In this document: one piece after another, positions 1-5,284 of the stretch | Layout of the letters: each line of letters begins with the position of its first letter | Numbering within the stretch: position 1 is the stretch's first letter | Notes under the pieces: generated by a model | Told to the model about the DNA's origin: nothing | Seen by the model: the letters and a program-made list of their open reading frames with translations, nothing else | Databases searched by the model: none | From: Chlamydiota bacterium | Lineage (GTDB): Bacteria > Chlamydiota > Chlamydiia > Chlamydiales > SLFE01 | Length of the DNA stretch: 5,284 nt | Assembly (NCBI GenBank): GCA_011065065.1 | Contig: JAAKFL010000144.1 | Location: 1-5,284 of the forward strand | Direction of reading: 5' to 3' | Translations under genes and position numbers: made by a program

Positions 1-1070
1 TCGCTATCAGTCTTTAGATGAACGGTATTCGTCGGGAAGGCAATCTCTGCCCCATGATTCGTTATAATGTCAGCGATTTTGAGCAAGACGTCTTGCTGTT
101 CACTACGCCATTGTTGCCAATTGGTCGTCTTTGTAAAACAATAAACAGAAATGACGACAGAGTAAGCTTCAAAATTAATCAAATCTACCATCAAGGTCTG
201 ATTGAGGTCGATGGCTGGATGCTCTGAAAGCATCTTTTTCACATCTTCAATGATGGTCTTTACAACCTCCATGTCATCGTAACGAACCCTGATTTCCTTT
301 TTGATACGACGGTTATACATACGTCCAGGATTCTCAATGATCGCATCGGTGATGACAGCGTTGGGGATAAACAGTGGGCGACGCTCAAATGTTCTGATTC
401 GAGTCATGTACCAACCAATGCTCTCGACAACCCCTTCAAAATTTTTATTGGGTGACATAATCCAATCTCCCACTACAAAGTGACGGTGGGTGTAAATCAT
501 CAACCCCCCAAAGAAGTTGCTGATCATATCCTTTGCAGCCAAAGAAATTGCTAAACCACCGACAGCTCCTGAAGCGACAAAAGCAGCTAAAGGGACTTTG
601 AAAATATCTAAGATGACAAAAACCCCAACAAGCACAATAAAGATTGTGGCTAAACGATTTAAGGCTTGGATTAACGCTTTGTCATCACGTACGGTATCTC
701 TTCTTTCAGCACGTCTCAAAAAATGTTCGGTAATCCTGTCTTTCCAAATCAGGATTAGCCAGAAAAAACCAATGGCAAAATAGAGTTGGCGGATTTTCCA
801 TAGATCAAATTTTCCCTGGAGTTGGCTAAAATGACCAATGAAAAGCTGTAAAATAAAAATTACAGAAAGACCCCAGATGAACCATTGGCACGGCCTTAAA
901 AGAGAGTCACCCAAAGTTCTAAGTAAATAATGAACTTTTTTTGATGACCCTAAAGACTTAAAAAATCGGTGGAACCCATAACTGATCAGACCTGTCACCA
1001 AAATGACAATGACGATCTCCACAAAAAAACTTAATTGAATTTGACAACTTGTGAGAAATTCTTCGAACAT
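1..1070 (-). CDS. MscS-family mechanosensitive ion channel (YnaI/MscM-like), 3' end beyond window
   Basis: The minus strand is open without a stop from an ATG at 1070-1068 to the left edge, giving 356 codons. The product is an inner-membrane channel of the small-conductance mechanosensitive superfamily, which opens under membrane tension and releases solutes during osmotic downshock. About four hydrophobic segments (residues ~13-33, 60-80, 95-110, 139-156) precede the pore-lining helix at ~160-195, which has the small-residue pattern ASGAVGGLAISLAAKD and the kink sequence NFFGG. The cytoplasmic beta domain follows: FVVGDWI (198-204), then EGVVESIGW, TRIRTFERR and FIPNA (212-238), the classic MscS signature. 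The last visible residues, AFPTNTVHLK, match the usual C-terminal strand, so only a short tail should be missing. Five membrane segments fit the YnaI/YbdG branch better than three-segment MscS. The gene is divergent from oppD. No clear Shine-Dalgarno precedes the ATG; a GTG at residue 17 is a weaker alternative start. Confidence 0.93.
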   Translation of the reverse strand, partial: MFEEFLTSCQIQLSFFVEIVIVILVTGLISYGFHRFFKSLGSSKKVHYLLRTLGDSLLRPCQWFIWGLSVIFILQLFIGHFSQLQGKFDLWKIRQLYFAIGFFWLILIWKDRITEHFLRRAERRDTVRDDKALIQALNRLATIFIVLVGVFVILDIFKVPLAAFVASGAVGGLAISLAAKDMISNFFGGLMIYTHRHFVVGDWIMSPNKNFEGVVESIGWYMTRIRTFERRPLFIPNAVITDAIIENPGRMYNRRIKKEIRVRYDDMEVVKTIIEDVKKMLSEHPAIDLNQTLMVDLINFEAYSVVISVYCFTKTTNWQQWRSEQQDVLLKIADIITNHGAEIAFPTNTVHLKTDS

Positions 1071-1076
1071 GATCCG

Positions 1077-1105
1077 ATTATCTAACTTTTATTGTTTATT
1101 ATCAA
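1077..1105 (-). promoter_or_regulatory. Putative sigma70-type promoter of the MscS-family gene
   Basis: Read on the minus strand, TTGATA (1105-1100, five of six matches to the -35 consensus) is followed after exactly 17 nt by GATAAT (1082-1077, five of six matches to the -10 consensus). The -10 hexamer ends 6 nt before the ATG, so transcription would begin at or next to the start codon, giving a leaderless or nearly leaderless mRNA. This is a consensus match in AT-rich DNA, not a mapped promoter. Confidence 0.5.
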
Positions 1106-1130
1106 GGATTTAATTTTTTCTTTGATAATA
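1097..1130. repeat. Inverted repeat in the divergent mscS-like/oppD promoter region
   Basis: TATTATCAA (1097-1105) and TTGATAATA (1122-1130) are perfect 9-bp inverted copies separated by 16 bp. Each arm contains a TTGATA hexamer reading outward towards its gene. The left arm supplies a good -35 for the channel gene. The right arm could be a -35 for oppD, but the hexamers 17-18 nt downstream of it (1145-1151) match a -10 poorly. The symmetry could also be an operator for a dimeric regulator, with centre-to-centre spacing of about 25 bp. The rest of the 88-bp gap holds no gene. Confidence 0.4.
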
Positions 1131-1158
1131 TAAATTTTTCATGCTTAGTTATATATGA

Positions 1159-2139
1159 ATGGAACAGGTACTTCAAGTTAAAAATCTGACGACGTGCTTA
1201 AGACTCGGCAAAAATGACTTTCCAGTCGTGAATGGGATTTCTTTCAATTTGCATCAAGGACGGACATTGGCTCTCGTAGGAGAGTCAGGTTGCGGAAAAT
1301 CAATGACCGCTTTGTCCATTATGCGCATTCTTCCAAGTCCTCCTGCCCTCCCTTCTACGGGTGAAGTCATTTATTGTGATAAAAATCTTTTGAAAATTTC
1401 AGAAGGTGAGATGCGAGATATCCGTGGGAATAACATCGGGATGATTTTTCAGGATCCGATGAGTTCTTTGAATCCGGTTTATTCGATTGGAGATCAGCTG
1501 TTGGAGGTGGCAGAGGCTCATTTGGGTTTATATGGAGATGAGGCGGAGCAAAAGGTGATGGATGCTCTGGAGGATGTGAGGATCCCCGATCCCAAAGTGC
1601 GATTTCACGATTATCCTCATCAGCTGTCTGGAGGAATGAAGCAACGGGTGATGATTGCGATGTCTCTGATGTGCGAGCCTGATGTTTTGATTGCAGACGA
1701 GCCCACAACCGCTTTGGATGTGACCATTCAGGCTCAAGTTTTGAATTTGATGAAGGACTTGCAGCAGAAAAAGGGGATGGCGATTCTTCTGATCACTCAT
1801 GATATGGGAGTCGTTGCTGACATGGCCGATGATGTAGTGGTGATGTATGCGACGAAAGAGATTGAAAAAGGGAGCAAAAGGCAAATTTTTCAACATAAGG
1901 CTCATCCTTATACTGAAGGGTTATTCAATTCGCTCCCTCAGGTGCATCAGCCGAAAGAGAAGCTGAATGTCATTTCCGGATCGGTGCCATCGATAAAAAA
2001 GCTTCCCACAGGATGTCACTTTCATCCGAGATGTCCCTATGTGATGGAAGTATGTCGTCAAGGTGAAGTGCCCGATTTTCCCATTGGGGAGGAATATTCG
2101 ACGAAGTGTTGGTTGTATAAGGAGAAAACTTGTGAATAA
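1159..2139 (+). CDS. oppD: Oligopeptide/dipeptide ABC transporter ATP-binding protein OppD/DppD
   Basis: This 326-residue cytoplasmic ATPase is one of two that energise a peptide importer; the family normally works with a periplasmic binding protein and two permeases. All nucleotide-binding motifs are intact and in order: Walker A GESGCGKS (41-48), Q-loop FQDP (97-100), signature LSGGM (156-160), Walker B VLIADE (176-181) and H-loop His214. The C-terminal oligopeptide-transporter extension (~255-326) has the characteristic CHFHPRCP element, with cysteines at 286, 292, 299 and 317. A four-Cys set in this region of DppD-type proteins has been linked to an Fe-S cluster, and that assignment here is inference. 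The length is normal for OppD. The ATG at 1159 gives the standard N-terminus but has no Shine-Dalgarno, and an out-of-frame ATG lies 4 nt upstream. The reading frame overlaps the downstream oppF by 8 bp. OppD and DppD cannot be told apart from the sequence. Confidence 0.95.
   Translation: MEQVLQVKNLTTCLRLGKNDFPVVNGISFNLHQGRTLALVGESGCGKSMTALSIMRILPSPPALPSTGEVIYCDKNLLKISEGEMRDIRGNNIGMIFQDPMSSLNPVYSIGDQLLEVAEAHLGLYGDEAEQKVMDALEDVRIPDPKVRFHDYPHQLSGGMKQRVMIAMSLMCEPDVLIADEPTTALDVTIQAQVLNLMKDLQQKKGMAILLITHDMGVVADMADDVVVMYATKEIEKGSKRQIFQHKAHPYTEGLFNSLPQVHQPKEKLNVISGSVPSIKKLPTGCHFHPRCPYVMEVCRQGEVPDFPIGEEYSTKCWLYKEKTCE
2119..2134 (+). promoter_or_regulatory. Shine-Dalgarno that fixes a GTG start for oppF
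   Basis: AAGGAG (2119-2124) lies 7 nt before a GTG at 2132-2134, near-ideal spacing, inside the last codons of oppD. It argues strongly for the GTG start over the in-frame ATG at 2063, which would add 23 residues unlike any OppF N-terminus. It is the strongest Shine-Dalgarno sequence before any gene in the window. Confidence 0.85.
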
Positions 2140-2923
2140 GCCAGAACTATTTAAAGTCGAGGGCTTGAAAGTTTATTTTCCTATTTTGGCTGGGTTATTT
2201 CGTTCACAGGTGGGAGAAATCAAGGCAGTGGACGGAATCGACTTCACTCTTTTTGAAGGGGATCTTTTGGGGTTAGTCGGAGAATCCGGTTCTGGCAAAA
2301 GTACCACGGCAAGAGCTTCGATTCGGTTGATCGAACCCACGGCAGGGAAGATTCATTTTAACAATCAAGATGTGCGAAGCTTTAACAAGAAAAGGCTGAA
2401 AGAATTTCGGCGTGAAATTCAAATCATCTTTCAGGATCCTTACTCATCGCTCAATCCACGAAAATCGGTTCGAGAAAGTATTGGAGAAGGAGTTCGTTTT
2501 TACAAAATTGTGGATGAGTCGGAACTTACGGATTACGTCGCAGAAAACCTCACTAAAGTGGGTCTTACTCCGGATTTAATGCATCGGTATCCTCATGAAA
2601 TTTCGGGTGGGCAGCAACAGCGCATTTGTATTGGTCGTGCATTAGCACTTAAGCCGAAGATGATCATTTGTGACGAAGCGGTTTCGGCGTTGGATGTGTC
2701 AGTGCAGGCCCAGATATTGAATCTCTTGATGGAATTGAAAGAGACATATGGGCTCACCTATCTGTTTATTTCACACGATCTTTCGGTAGTTCGGTATTTA
2801 TGTGACCGTGTGGTGGTGATGAATCGTGGGAAGATTGTGGAGCGGGGTGAAACTGAGGAAATTTTCAAGAATCCTCAGGATTCATATACTCAGGAGCTAA
2901 TTGCGGCGATTCCGCAATTGTGA
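2132..2923 (+). CDS. oppF: Oligopeptide/dipeptide ABC transporter ATP-binding protein OppF/DppF (short form)
   Basis: This is the second ATPase of the peptide importer, expected to pair with OppD on the inner face of the membrane. From the GTG start at 2132 it has 263 residues. Motifs in order: Walker A GESGSGKS (50-57), Q-loop FQDPYSSLNP (100-109), signature ISGGQ (157-161), Walker B MIICDE (177-182), the D-loop in SALDVS, and H-loop His215. The start overlaps the oppD stop by 8 bp, which implies translational coupling. The protein stops at IAAIPQL, soon after the ATPase fold, and so lacks the ~60-residue C-terminal oligopeptide extension and cysteine motif of typical OppF proteins of about 320-330 residues. 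From memory, chlamydial OppF proteins are also short, so this is probably lineage-typical, not a truncation. The last 59 bp overlap the convergent F-box gene. No permease or binding-protein gene is adjacent, so the partners must be encoded outside the window. Confidence 0.94.
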   Translation: MNKPELFKVEGLKVYFPILAGLFRSQVGEIKAVDGIDFTLFEGDLLGLVGESGSGKSTTARASIRLIEPTAGKIHFNNQDVRSFNKKRLKEFRREIQIIFQDPYSSLNPRKSVRESIGEGVRFYKIVDESELTDYVAENLTKVGLTPDLMHRYPHEISGGQQQRICIGRALALKPKMIICDEAVSALDVSVQAQILNLLMELKETYGLTYLFISHDLSVVRYLCDRVVVMNRGKIVERGETEEIFKNPQDSYTQELIAAIPQL

Positions 2924-3605
2924 GTTTATGGACCTCACGTGAATATTCGTAGACATGTGTCGCTTTACCGTTGCACAAAAGTTCCTTAATAAAGTGATAT
3001 GGCTTTGTTGTGCTCGTTTGATTTGCATTGAGTATCAATAATCCCTCAGTAGGGATTCCTCTTACATTCCCGTATAAGCCCCAACTAGGGAATTTCAGTA
3101 TTTTATCACAGAGGTATATACGAGAAAGGCCGTCAATTGAGCTGTTAAATTGAATGACGATAAAATTTCTTTTTTCGGAATCTATACCTTTCACTAATGA
3201 GTGCCCTTGAAAATCTTTTTCTGTAAAGCTTTCGGGCGTATTTTTATTTTTGATCACTAAAGCCCGATCATACCTTTTTTTTCCACACATATGACGTATG
3301 ATTGTGAGCATTCCATCCTCAGTGTTAAAAGGGGATTCTAATTTCACTTTCTCATTTGCCATCATCTCTTTGATCTTTTTATTGATAGTGAACCAGTCTT
3401 TGCAGACTGCTTTATGATCTGGAAGAAGTGTGTATTCAACCTCGTCTTCAGGAAGAGTATTGACCAACTGTTTCCAGCAGAATTGATCTACGAGGCATAG
3501 CCAGAGTTTACAAACGCGAGCGGCATTGGCAATATCTTCTGGGTTTATTAAAAAAGAATGAACTGTTGCAATCAGTTCTGTGGGAAGAGTATAGATTGTT
3601 ATCAT
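2865..3605 (-). CDS. F-box domain protein, candidate secreted host-ubiquitination effector
   Basis: This encodes a 246-residue protein with no membrane segments. Residues ~6-47 read as an F-box: LPTELIATVHSFL, then DIANAARVCKLW, then FCWKQLV. It keeps the leading LP, the central VC..W and the closing W..L that normally contact Skp1. In eukaryotes F-box proteins are substrate adaptors of SCF ubiquitin ligases. In bacteria they are mostly effectors of host-associated species, delivered by type III or IV secretion. A second VCKDW motif (67-71) follows the F-box, and a charged helix-like stretch spans ~72-90. Residues ~95-246 resemble nothing I recognise: no leucine-rich, ankyrin or WD repeats are visible, so the substrate-binding part is unknown. 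There is no obvious Sec signal peptide. AAGG (3615-3612) lies 6 nt before the ATG and supports this start. The 3' end overlaps oppF tail to tail by 59 bp. Delivery to the host is inferred from the domain alone. Confidence 0.85.
   Translation of the reverse strand: MITIYTLPTELIATVHSFLINPEDIANAARVCKLWLCLVDQFCWKQLVNTLPEDEVEYTLLPDHKAVCKDWFTINKKIKEMMANEKVKLESPFNTEDGMLTIIRHMCGKKRYDRALVIKNKNTPESFTEKDFQGHSLVKGIDSEKRNFIVIQFNSSIDGLSRIYLCDKILKFPSWGLYGNVRGIPTEGLLILNANQTSTTKPYHFIKELLCNGKATHVYEYSREVHKLTIAESPQLAPEYMNPEDS
2899..2919. other. Perfect hairpin at the convergent oppF / F-box gene ends
   Basis: AATTGCGG (2899-2906) and CCGCAATT (2912-2919) form a perfect 8-bp stem around the 5-nt loop CGATT. It sits over the last codons of oppF and inside the C-terminal coding region of the F-box gene. 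A weaker GTGAG/CTCAC pair (2920-2924 and 2934-2938) follows directly. Neither strand has a T-tract after the stem, so it does not meet the intrinsic-terminator pattern. It could act as a 3' stability element or a weak bidirectional terminator, or be coincidental to the coding sequence. Confidence 0.4.
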
Positions 3606-3611
3606 AATAAG

Positions 3612-3649
3612 CCTTAATGTTTTGTAAATAAGAAACTATGAAAAAGCAA
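3612..3649 (-). promoter_or_regulatory. Putative promoter and ribosome-binding site of the F-box gene
   Basis: On the minus strand, TTGCTT (3649-3644) and TACAAA (3626-3621) are separated by 17 nt, each matching the sigma70 hexamers at four positions. AAGG (3615-3612) follows, 6 nt before the ATG at 3605. The ribosome-binding site is reasonable; the promoter is weak and could be chance in AT-rich sequence. Confidence 0.3.
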
Positions 3650-3712
3650 TTATGGCAAGTTTTTTGATTATAAAAAAATGTTTTGCAGGTCCGAAACCGA
3701 TTTTTGCGTAGC

Positions 3713-3750
3713 AATTTGGAGTAAATCGAAGGATCGATTTACTCCAAATT
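3713..3750. repeat. Perfect 17-bp-arm inverted repeat between the F-box and MFS genes
   Basis: The arms at 3713-3729 and 3734-3750 are exact reverse complements around the 4-nt loop AGGA, so either transcript could fold into a 17-bp hairpin. Key parts of the arm are AATTTGGAG and TAAATCGA. No T-run follows on either strand, and it lies between two divergently oriented gene starts, so it is badly placed to be a terminator. It may be an operator, a 5'-leader structure if transcription starts further upstream, or the remnant of a small palindromic repeat element. The surrounding 262-bp gap (3606-3867) shows no convincing gene. Confidence 0.75.
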
Positions 3751-3771
3751 TCACCGCGAATATCAGTATAG

Positions 3772-3797
3772 TTGGAGTTCTGCGATCGCTTCTCCAA
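3772..3797. repeat. Second TTGGAG/CTCCAA palindrome with GCGATCGC core
   Basis: TTGGAG (3772-3777) and CTCCAA (3792-3797) are inverted copies flanking a self-complementary GCGATCGC octamer (3782-3789), with unpaired bases in between. The outer arms repeat those inside the larger hairpin 53 bp upstream (3716-3721 and 3742-3747), and both have a GATCG core. The pair may be two copies of one binding site or two diverged copies of one palindromic element. Confidence 0.45.
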
Positions 3798-3832
3798 TCT
3801 TTAGTAAAAATTTTACTGTTATTACGCCCTTC

Positions 3833-3861
3833 TTACCAGATAAACATACAAATGTTACAAT
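3833..3861 (+). promoter_or_regulatory. Putative promoter of the MFS transporter gene
   Basis: TTACCA (3833-3838, four of six matches) and TACAAT (3856-3861, five of six matches) are 17 nt apart. The -10 hexamer ends 6 nt before the ATG at 3868, which again predicts a start of transcription at the start codon. No Shine-Dalgarno is visible before this ATG. This is a consensus match only. Confidence 0.35.
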
Positions 3862-3867
3862 AACACT

Positions 3868-5115
3868 ATGTTTCCATCCTATGCAGCTAATCAAGAAGGA
3901 AGTGAGGCTCGTTCGGCCTATCTTTGGACTATGATTCTGAACACTCCTTTTTGGGCAATTTACAACATGCTCCCCTTTATCCTTTACAGGGATCTTGGGG
4001 CGACAGCTTGGCAGATCACTTTGATGATCACGCTTAAGCCAGTGGTTTCAATTTTTTCGGTGTATTGGAGCGATTACGTCAACAAACGTCGAGATCGACT
4101 CATTTCCAATGTTGCGCTCGGCTGTATCTTAGGACATCTTCCCTTTTTCTTTTTTCCTTGGTTTGAGAACGTTTGGTGGTTTATCGGCTCATTTGCCATT
4201 TATATGCTCCTTTACCGAGGGGTGATTCCTGCTTGGATGGAAATTCTTAAACTCAATACCACTGGGAACTTGCGACAAAAGATCGTAGCTTACGCAATCA
4301 CCTCTTCGTATGTTGGAAGCGCTATATTTCCTGTGTTTTTTGGTTGGATGATGGATGACCATTATCAGTCGTGGCGATGGATATTTTTTATCACATCAGC
4401 AATTTCTCTTATGGCCGTTCTTTTACAACTAAAAATCCCGATTAAAATCGATCCGATACAAGAGGCCTCCAAGCCCTCCACCCCTCTTTTACGGCCATGG
4501 AAAAATGTTTGGGATCTTATGAAATTGCGCCCTGATTACCGCATTTTTCAATTAGGGTTTATGTTGGGTGGTTTTGGCATTATGATCCTTCAGCCTGCGC
4601 TTCCTCACTTTTTCATGGATGTTCTTAATCTGAATTACAAAGAGCTTGGAATGGCCATGACCATGTGTAAGGGAATTGGATTTGCTTTAACCTCTGGTCT
4701 TTGGGCAAATTGGATGAGCCGGGTGAACATTTACAAGTTTTCCGCTCTTGTTGTGTTATTATTTTCTTTATTTCCTCTTGGACTTTTGTCCGCTCAATAT
4801 TCTATCTTTTTTCTTTATTTTACCTATCTTGGATATGGGGTGATGCAGGCCGGAAGTCAGCTGGCGTGGAAGTTGTCGGGGCCTATTTTTGCTGAGCAAG
4901 AAGATAGTTCTCTCTACAGTAGCGTCAATGTCATGACTGTGGGGATGCGTGGGTGTGTTGCGAATCCTCTAGGTGGACTCATCTGTGCCTTAGGAGGTCC
5001 CATCCCTGTTTTGATCATTGGATTTGGATTATGTCTCTCGGCCTATTCCTACTTCAGTTTTTCAAACCGAAAAATCGCAGCGAAAGAGGCGATATCTCAA
5101 TTCACAGTGTCTTAA
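3868..5115 (+). CDS. Major facilitator superfamily transporter, substrate unknown
   Basis: This 415-residue inner-membrane protein has about twelve hydrophobic segments: six in the N-terminal half (~18-40, 45-66, 79-98, 103-120, 140-160, 170-190), a polar central loop (~191-223), and six in the C-terminal half (~225-245, 258-282, 290-308, 311-332, 352-375, 377-398). The loop between segments 2 and 3 (SDYVNKRRDRLI, 68-79) corresponds to MFS motif A, with the acidic residue and basic cluster kept. The length and 6+6 layout are standard for a single-polypeptide secondary carrier. The short soluble N-terminus (~1-17) has no signal peptide. I do not recognise the subfamily, and nothing in the sequence or its neighbours reveals the substrate. 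An in-frame stop at 3841-3843 precedes the ATG, which has no Shine-Dalgarno. The gene stands alone: its left neighbour is divergent, and no later gene starts in the window. No intrinsic terminator is visible after the stop. Confidence 0.9.
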   Translation: MFPSYAANQEGSEARSAYLWTMILNTPFWAIYNMLPFILYRDLGATAWQITLMITLKPVVSIFSVYWSDYVNKRRDRLISNVALGCILGHLPFFFFPWFENVWWFIGSFAIYMLLYRGVIPAWMEILKLNTTGNLRQKIVAYAITSSYVGSAIFPVFFGWMMDDHYQSWRWIFFITSAISLMAVLLQLKIPIKIDPIQEASKPSTPLLRPWKNVWDLMKLRPDYRIFQLGFMLGGFGIMILQPALPHFFMDVLNLNYKELGMAMTMCKGIGFALTSGLWANWMSRVNIYKFSALVVLLFSLFPLGLLSAQYSIFFLYFTYLGYGVMQAGSQLAWKLSGPIFAEQEDSSLYSSVNVMTVGMRGCVANPLGGLICALGGPIPVLIIGFGLCLSAYSYFSFSNRKIAAKEAISQFTVS

Positions 5116-5171
5116 TTTTTTTAACGCATAGCTAACCAGTCTTCTTAGGAACCCTATCGGAAAATAACCAC

Positions 5172-5270
5172 ATCCTGTCCATCCTAACTATCCTTTTTAT
5201 CCTGTTATCCTGTTATCCTGTTATCCTGTTATCCTGTTATCCTGTTATCCTGTTATCCTGTTATCCTGTT
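5172..5270. repeat. ATCCTGTT tandem array with degenerate leading units
   Basis: Nine identical head-to-tail copies of the 8-mer ATCCTGTT run from 5199 to 5270. Before them lie three diverged 9-bp units sharing the ATCCT core: ATCCTGTCC (5172), ATCCTAACT (5181) and ATCCTTTTT (5190). Degenerate units at one edge and a uniform block beside them suggest local expansion by replication slippage from an older repeat. The array starts 56 bp after the MFS stop. On the plus strand it has no stops in any frame, but no start codon opens into it, so I do not call it coding. ATCCT-type repeats occur between genes in various bacteria; whether this one is dispersed in this genome cannot be seen here. Confidence 0.92.
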
Positions 5271-5284
5271 CTAGGTAACCAGCT

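Noticed and set aside
18..783. Three plus-strand open frames of 60-88 codons within the MscS-family gene
   Set aside because: They lie opposite a clear MscS-family coding region, and their translations show no family features.
1367..1905. Two minus-strand open frames (113 and 125 codons) inside oppD
   Set aside because: Both are shadows of the well-supported oppD frame, with low-complexity His/Pro/Ser-rich translations and no recognisable motifs.
2063..2131. In-frame ATG at 2063 giving a 286-residue OppF
   Set aside because: The 23 extra residues are basic, lack any OppF resemblance and lie wholly inside oppD. The GTG at 2132 has an AAGGAG at 7-nt spacing and gives the standard N-terminus.
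3508..3714. 68-codon minus-strand frame overlapping the start of the F-box gene
   Set aside because: It is out of frame with the F-box gene, rich in Cys, Asn and Arg without motifs, and extends into the hairpin edge. It looks like a shadow frame.
3713..3750. The 17-bp hairpin as an intrinsic terminator
   Set aside because: No T-tract follows the stem on either strand, and the flanking genes diverge from here, so neither would end at this point.
3678..3863. 61-codon open frame on the plus strand in the F-box/MFS intergenic region
   Set aside because: It runs through the perfect inverted repeat, has no Shine-Dalgarno or family resemblance, and ends just before the MFS start. I treat it as a chance frame.
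5116..5171. Intrinsic terminator after the MFS gene
   Set aside because: A run of seven T residues follows the stop closely, but no GC-rich stem precedes it, and I found no other hairpin before the repeat array.
5172..5270. The tandem array as a CRISPR
   Set aside because: The units are 8 bp and contiguous, with no spacers, so it is a simple tandem repeat.

Overview
The window looks like a piece of a chlamydia-related bacterial chromosome, most likely from an amoeba-associated lineage such as the Parachlamydiaceae or relatives. Three things suggest this: moderately AT-rich sequence with compact gene packing, an OppD/OppF-type peptide-ABC ATPase pair in which OppF is short (as I remember it from chlamydiae), and a gene for a protein with a eukaryotic-type F-box at its N-terminus. 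F-box proteins are rare in bacteria and are concentrated in intracellular bacteria of protists and plants. The taxonomic assignment is inference from gene content; no marker gene is present.

Layout from left to right. Positions 1-1070 (minus strand) hold nearly all of an MscS-family mechanosensitive channel gene whose 3' end lies beyond the left edge. An 88-bp divergent promoter region follows, built around a 9-bp inverted repeat that carries a TTGATA hexamer on each strand. Positions 1159-2923 (plus strand) hold a translationally coupled oppD-oppF pair, the two ATPases of an oligopeptide/dipeptide importer. No permease or binding-protein gene is next to them in this window. The F-box gene (2865-3605, minus strand) points towards oppF, and the two coding regions overlap tail to tail by 59 bp. 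A 262-bp intergenic region then separates the F-box gene from a divergent gene; it contains a perfect 17-bp-arm inverted repeat and a second palindrome with the same outer TTGGAG/CTCCAA arms. Positions 3868-5115 (plus strand) encode a 12-segment MFS transporter of unknown substrate. The window closes with an ATCCTGTT tandem array.

Functionally, three of the four gene sets are inner-membrane transport functions: osmotic release, peptide uptake and an unknown solute carrier. This suits an intracellular bacterium that takes nutrients from its host. The F-box gene is the accessory element: if secreted, its product could engage the host Skp1-Cullin ubiquitin ligase. I see no complete new multi-gene system. 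The points most worth a second look are the F-box protein with its unrecognised C-terminal region, its antisense overlap with oppF, the paired palindromes, and the -10-like elements placed only 6 nt before two start codons that lack a Shine-Dalgarno sequence.
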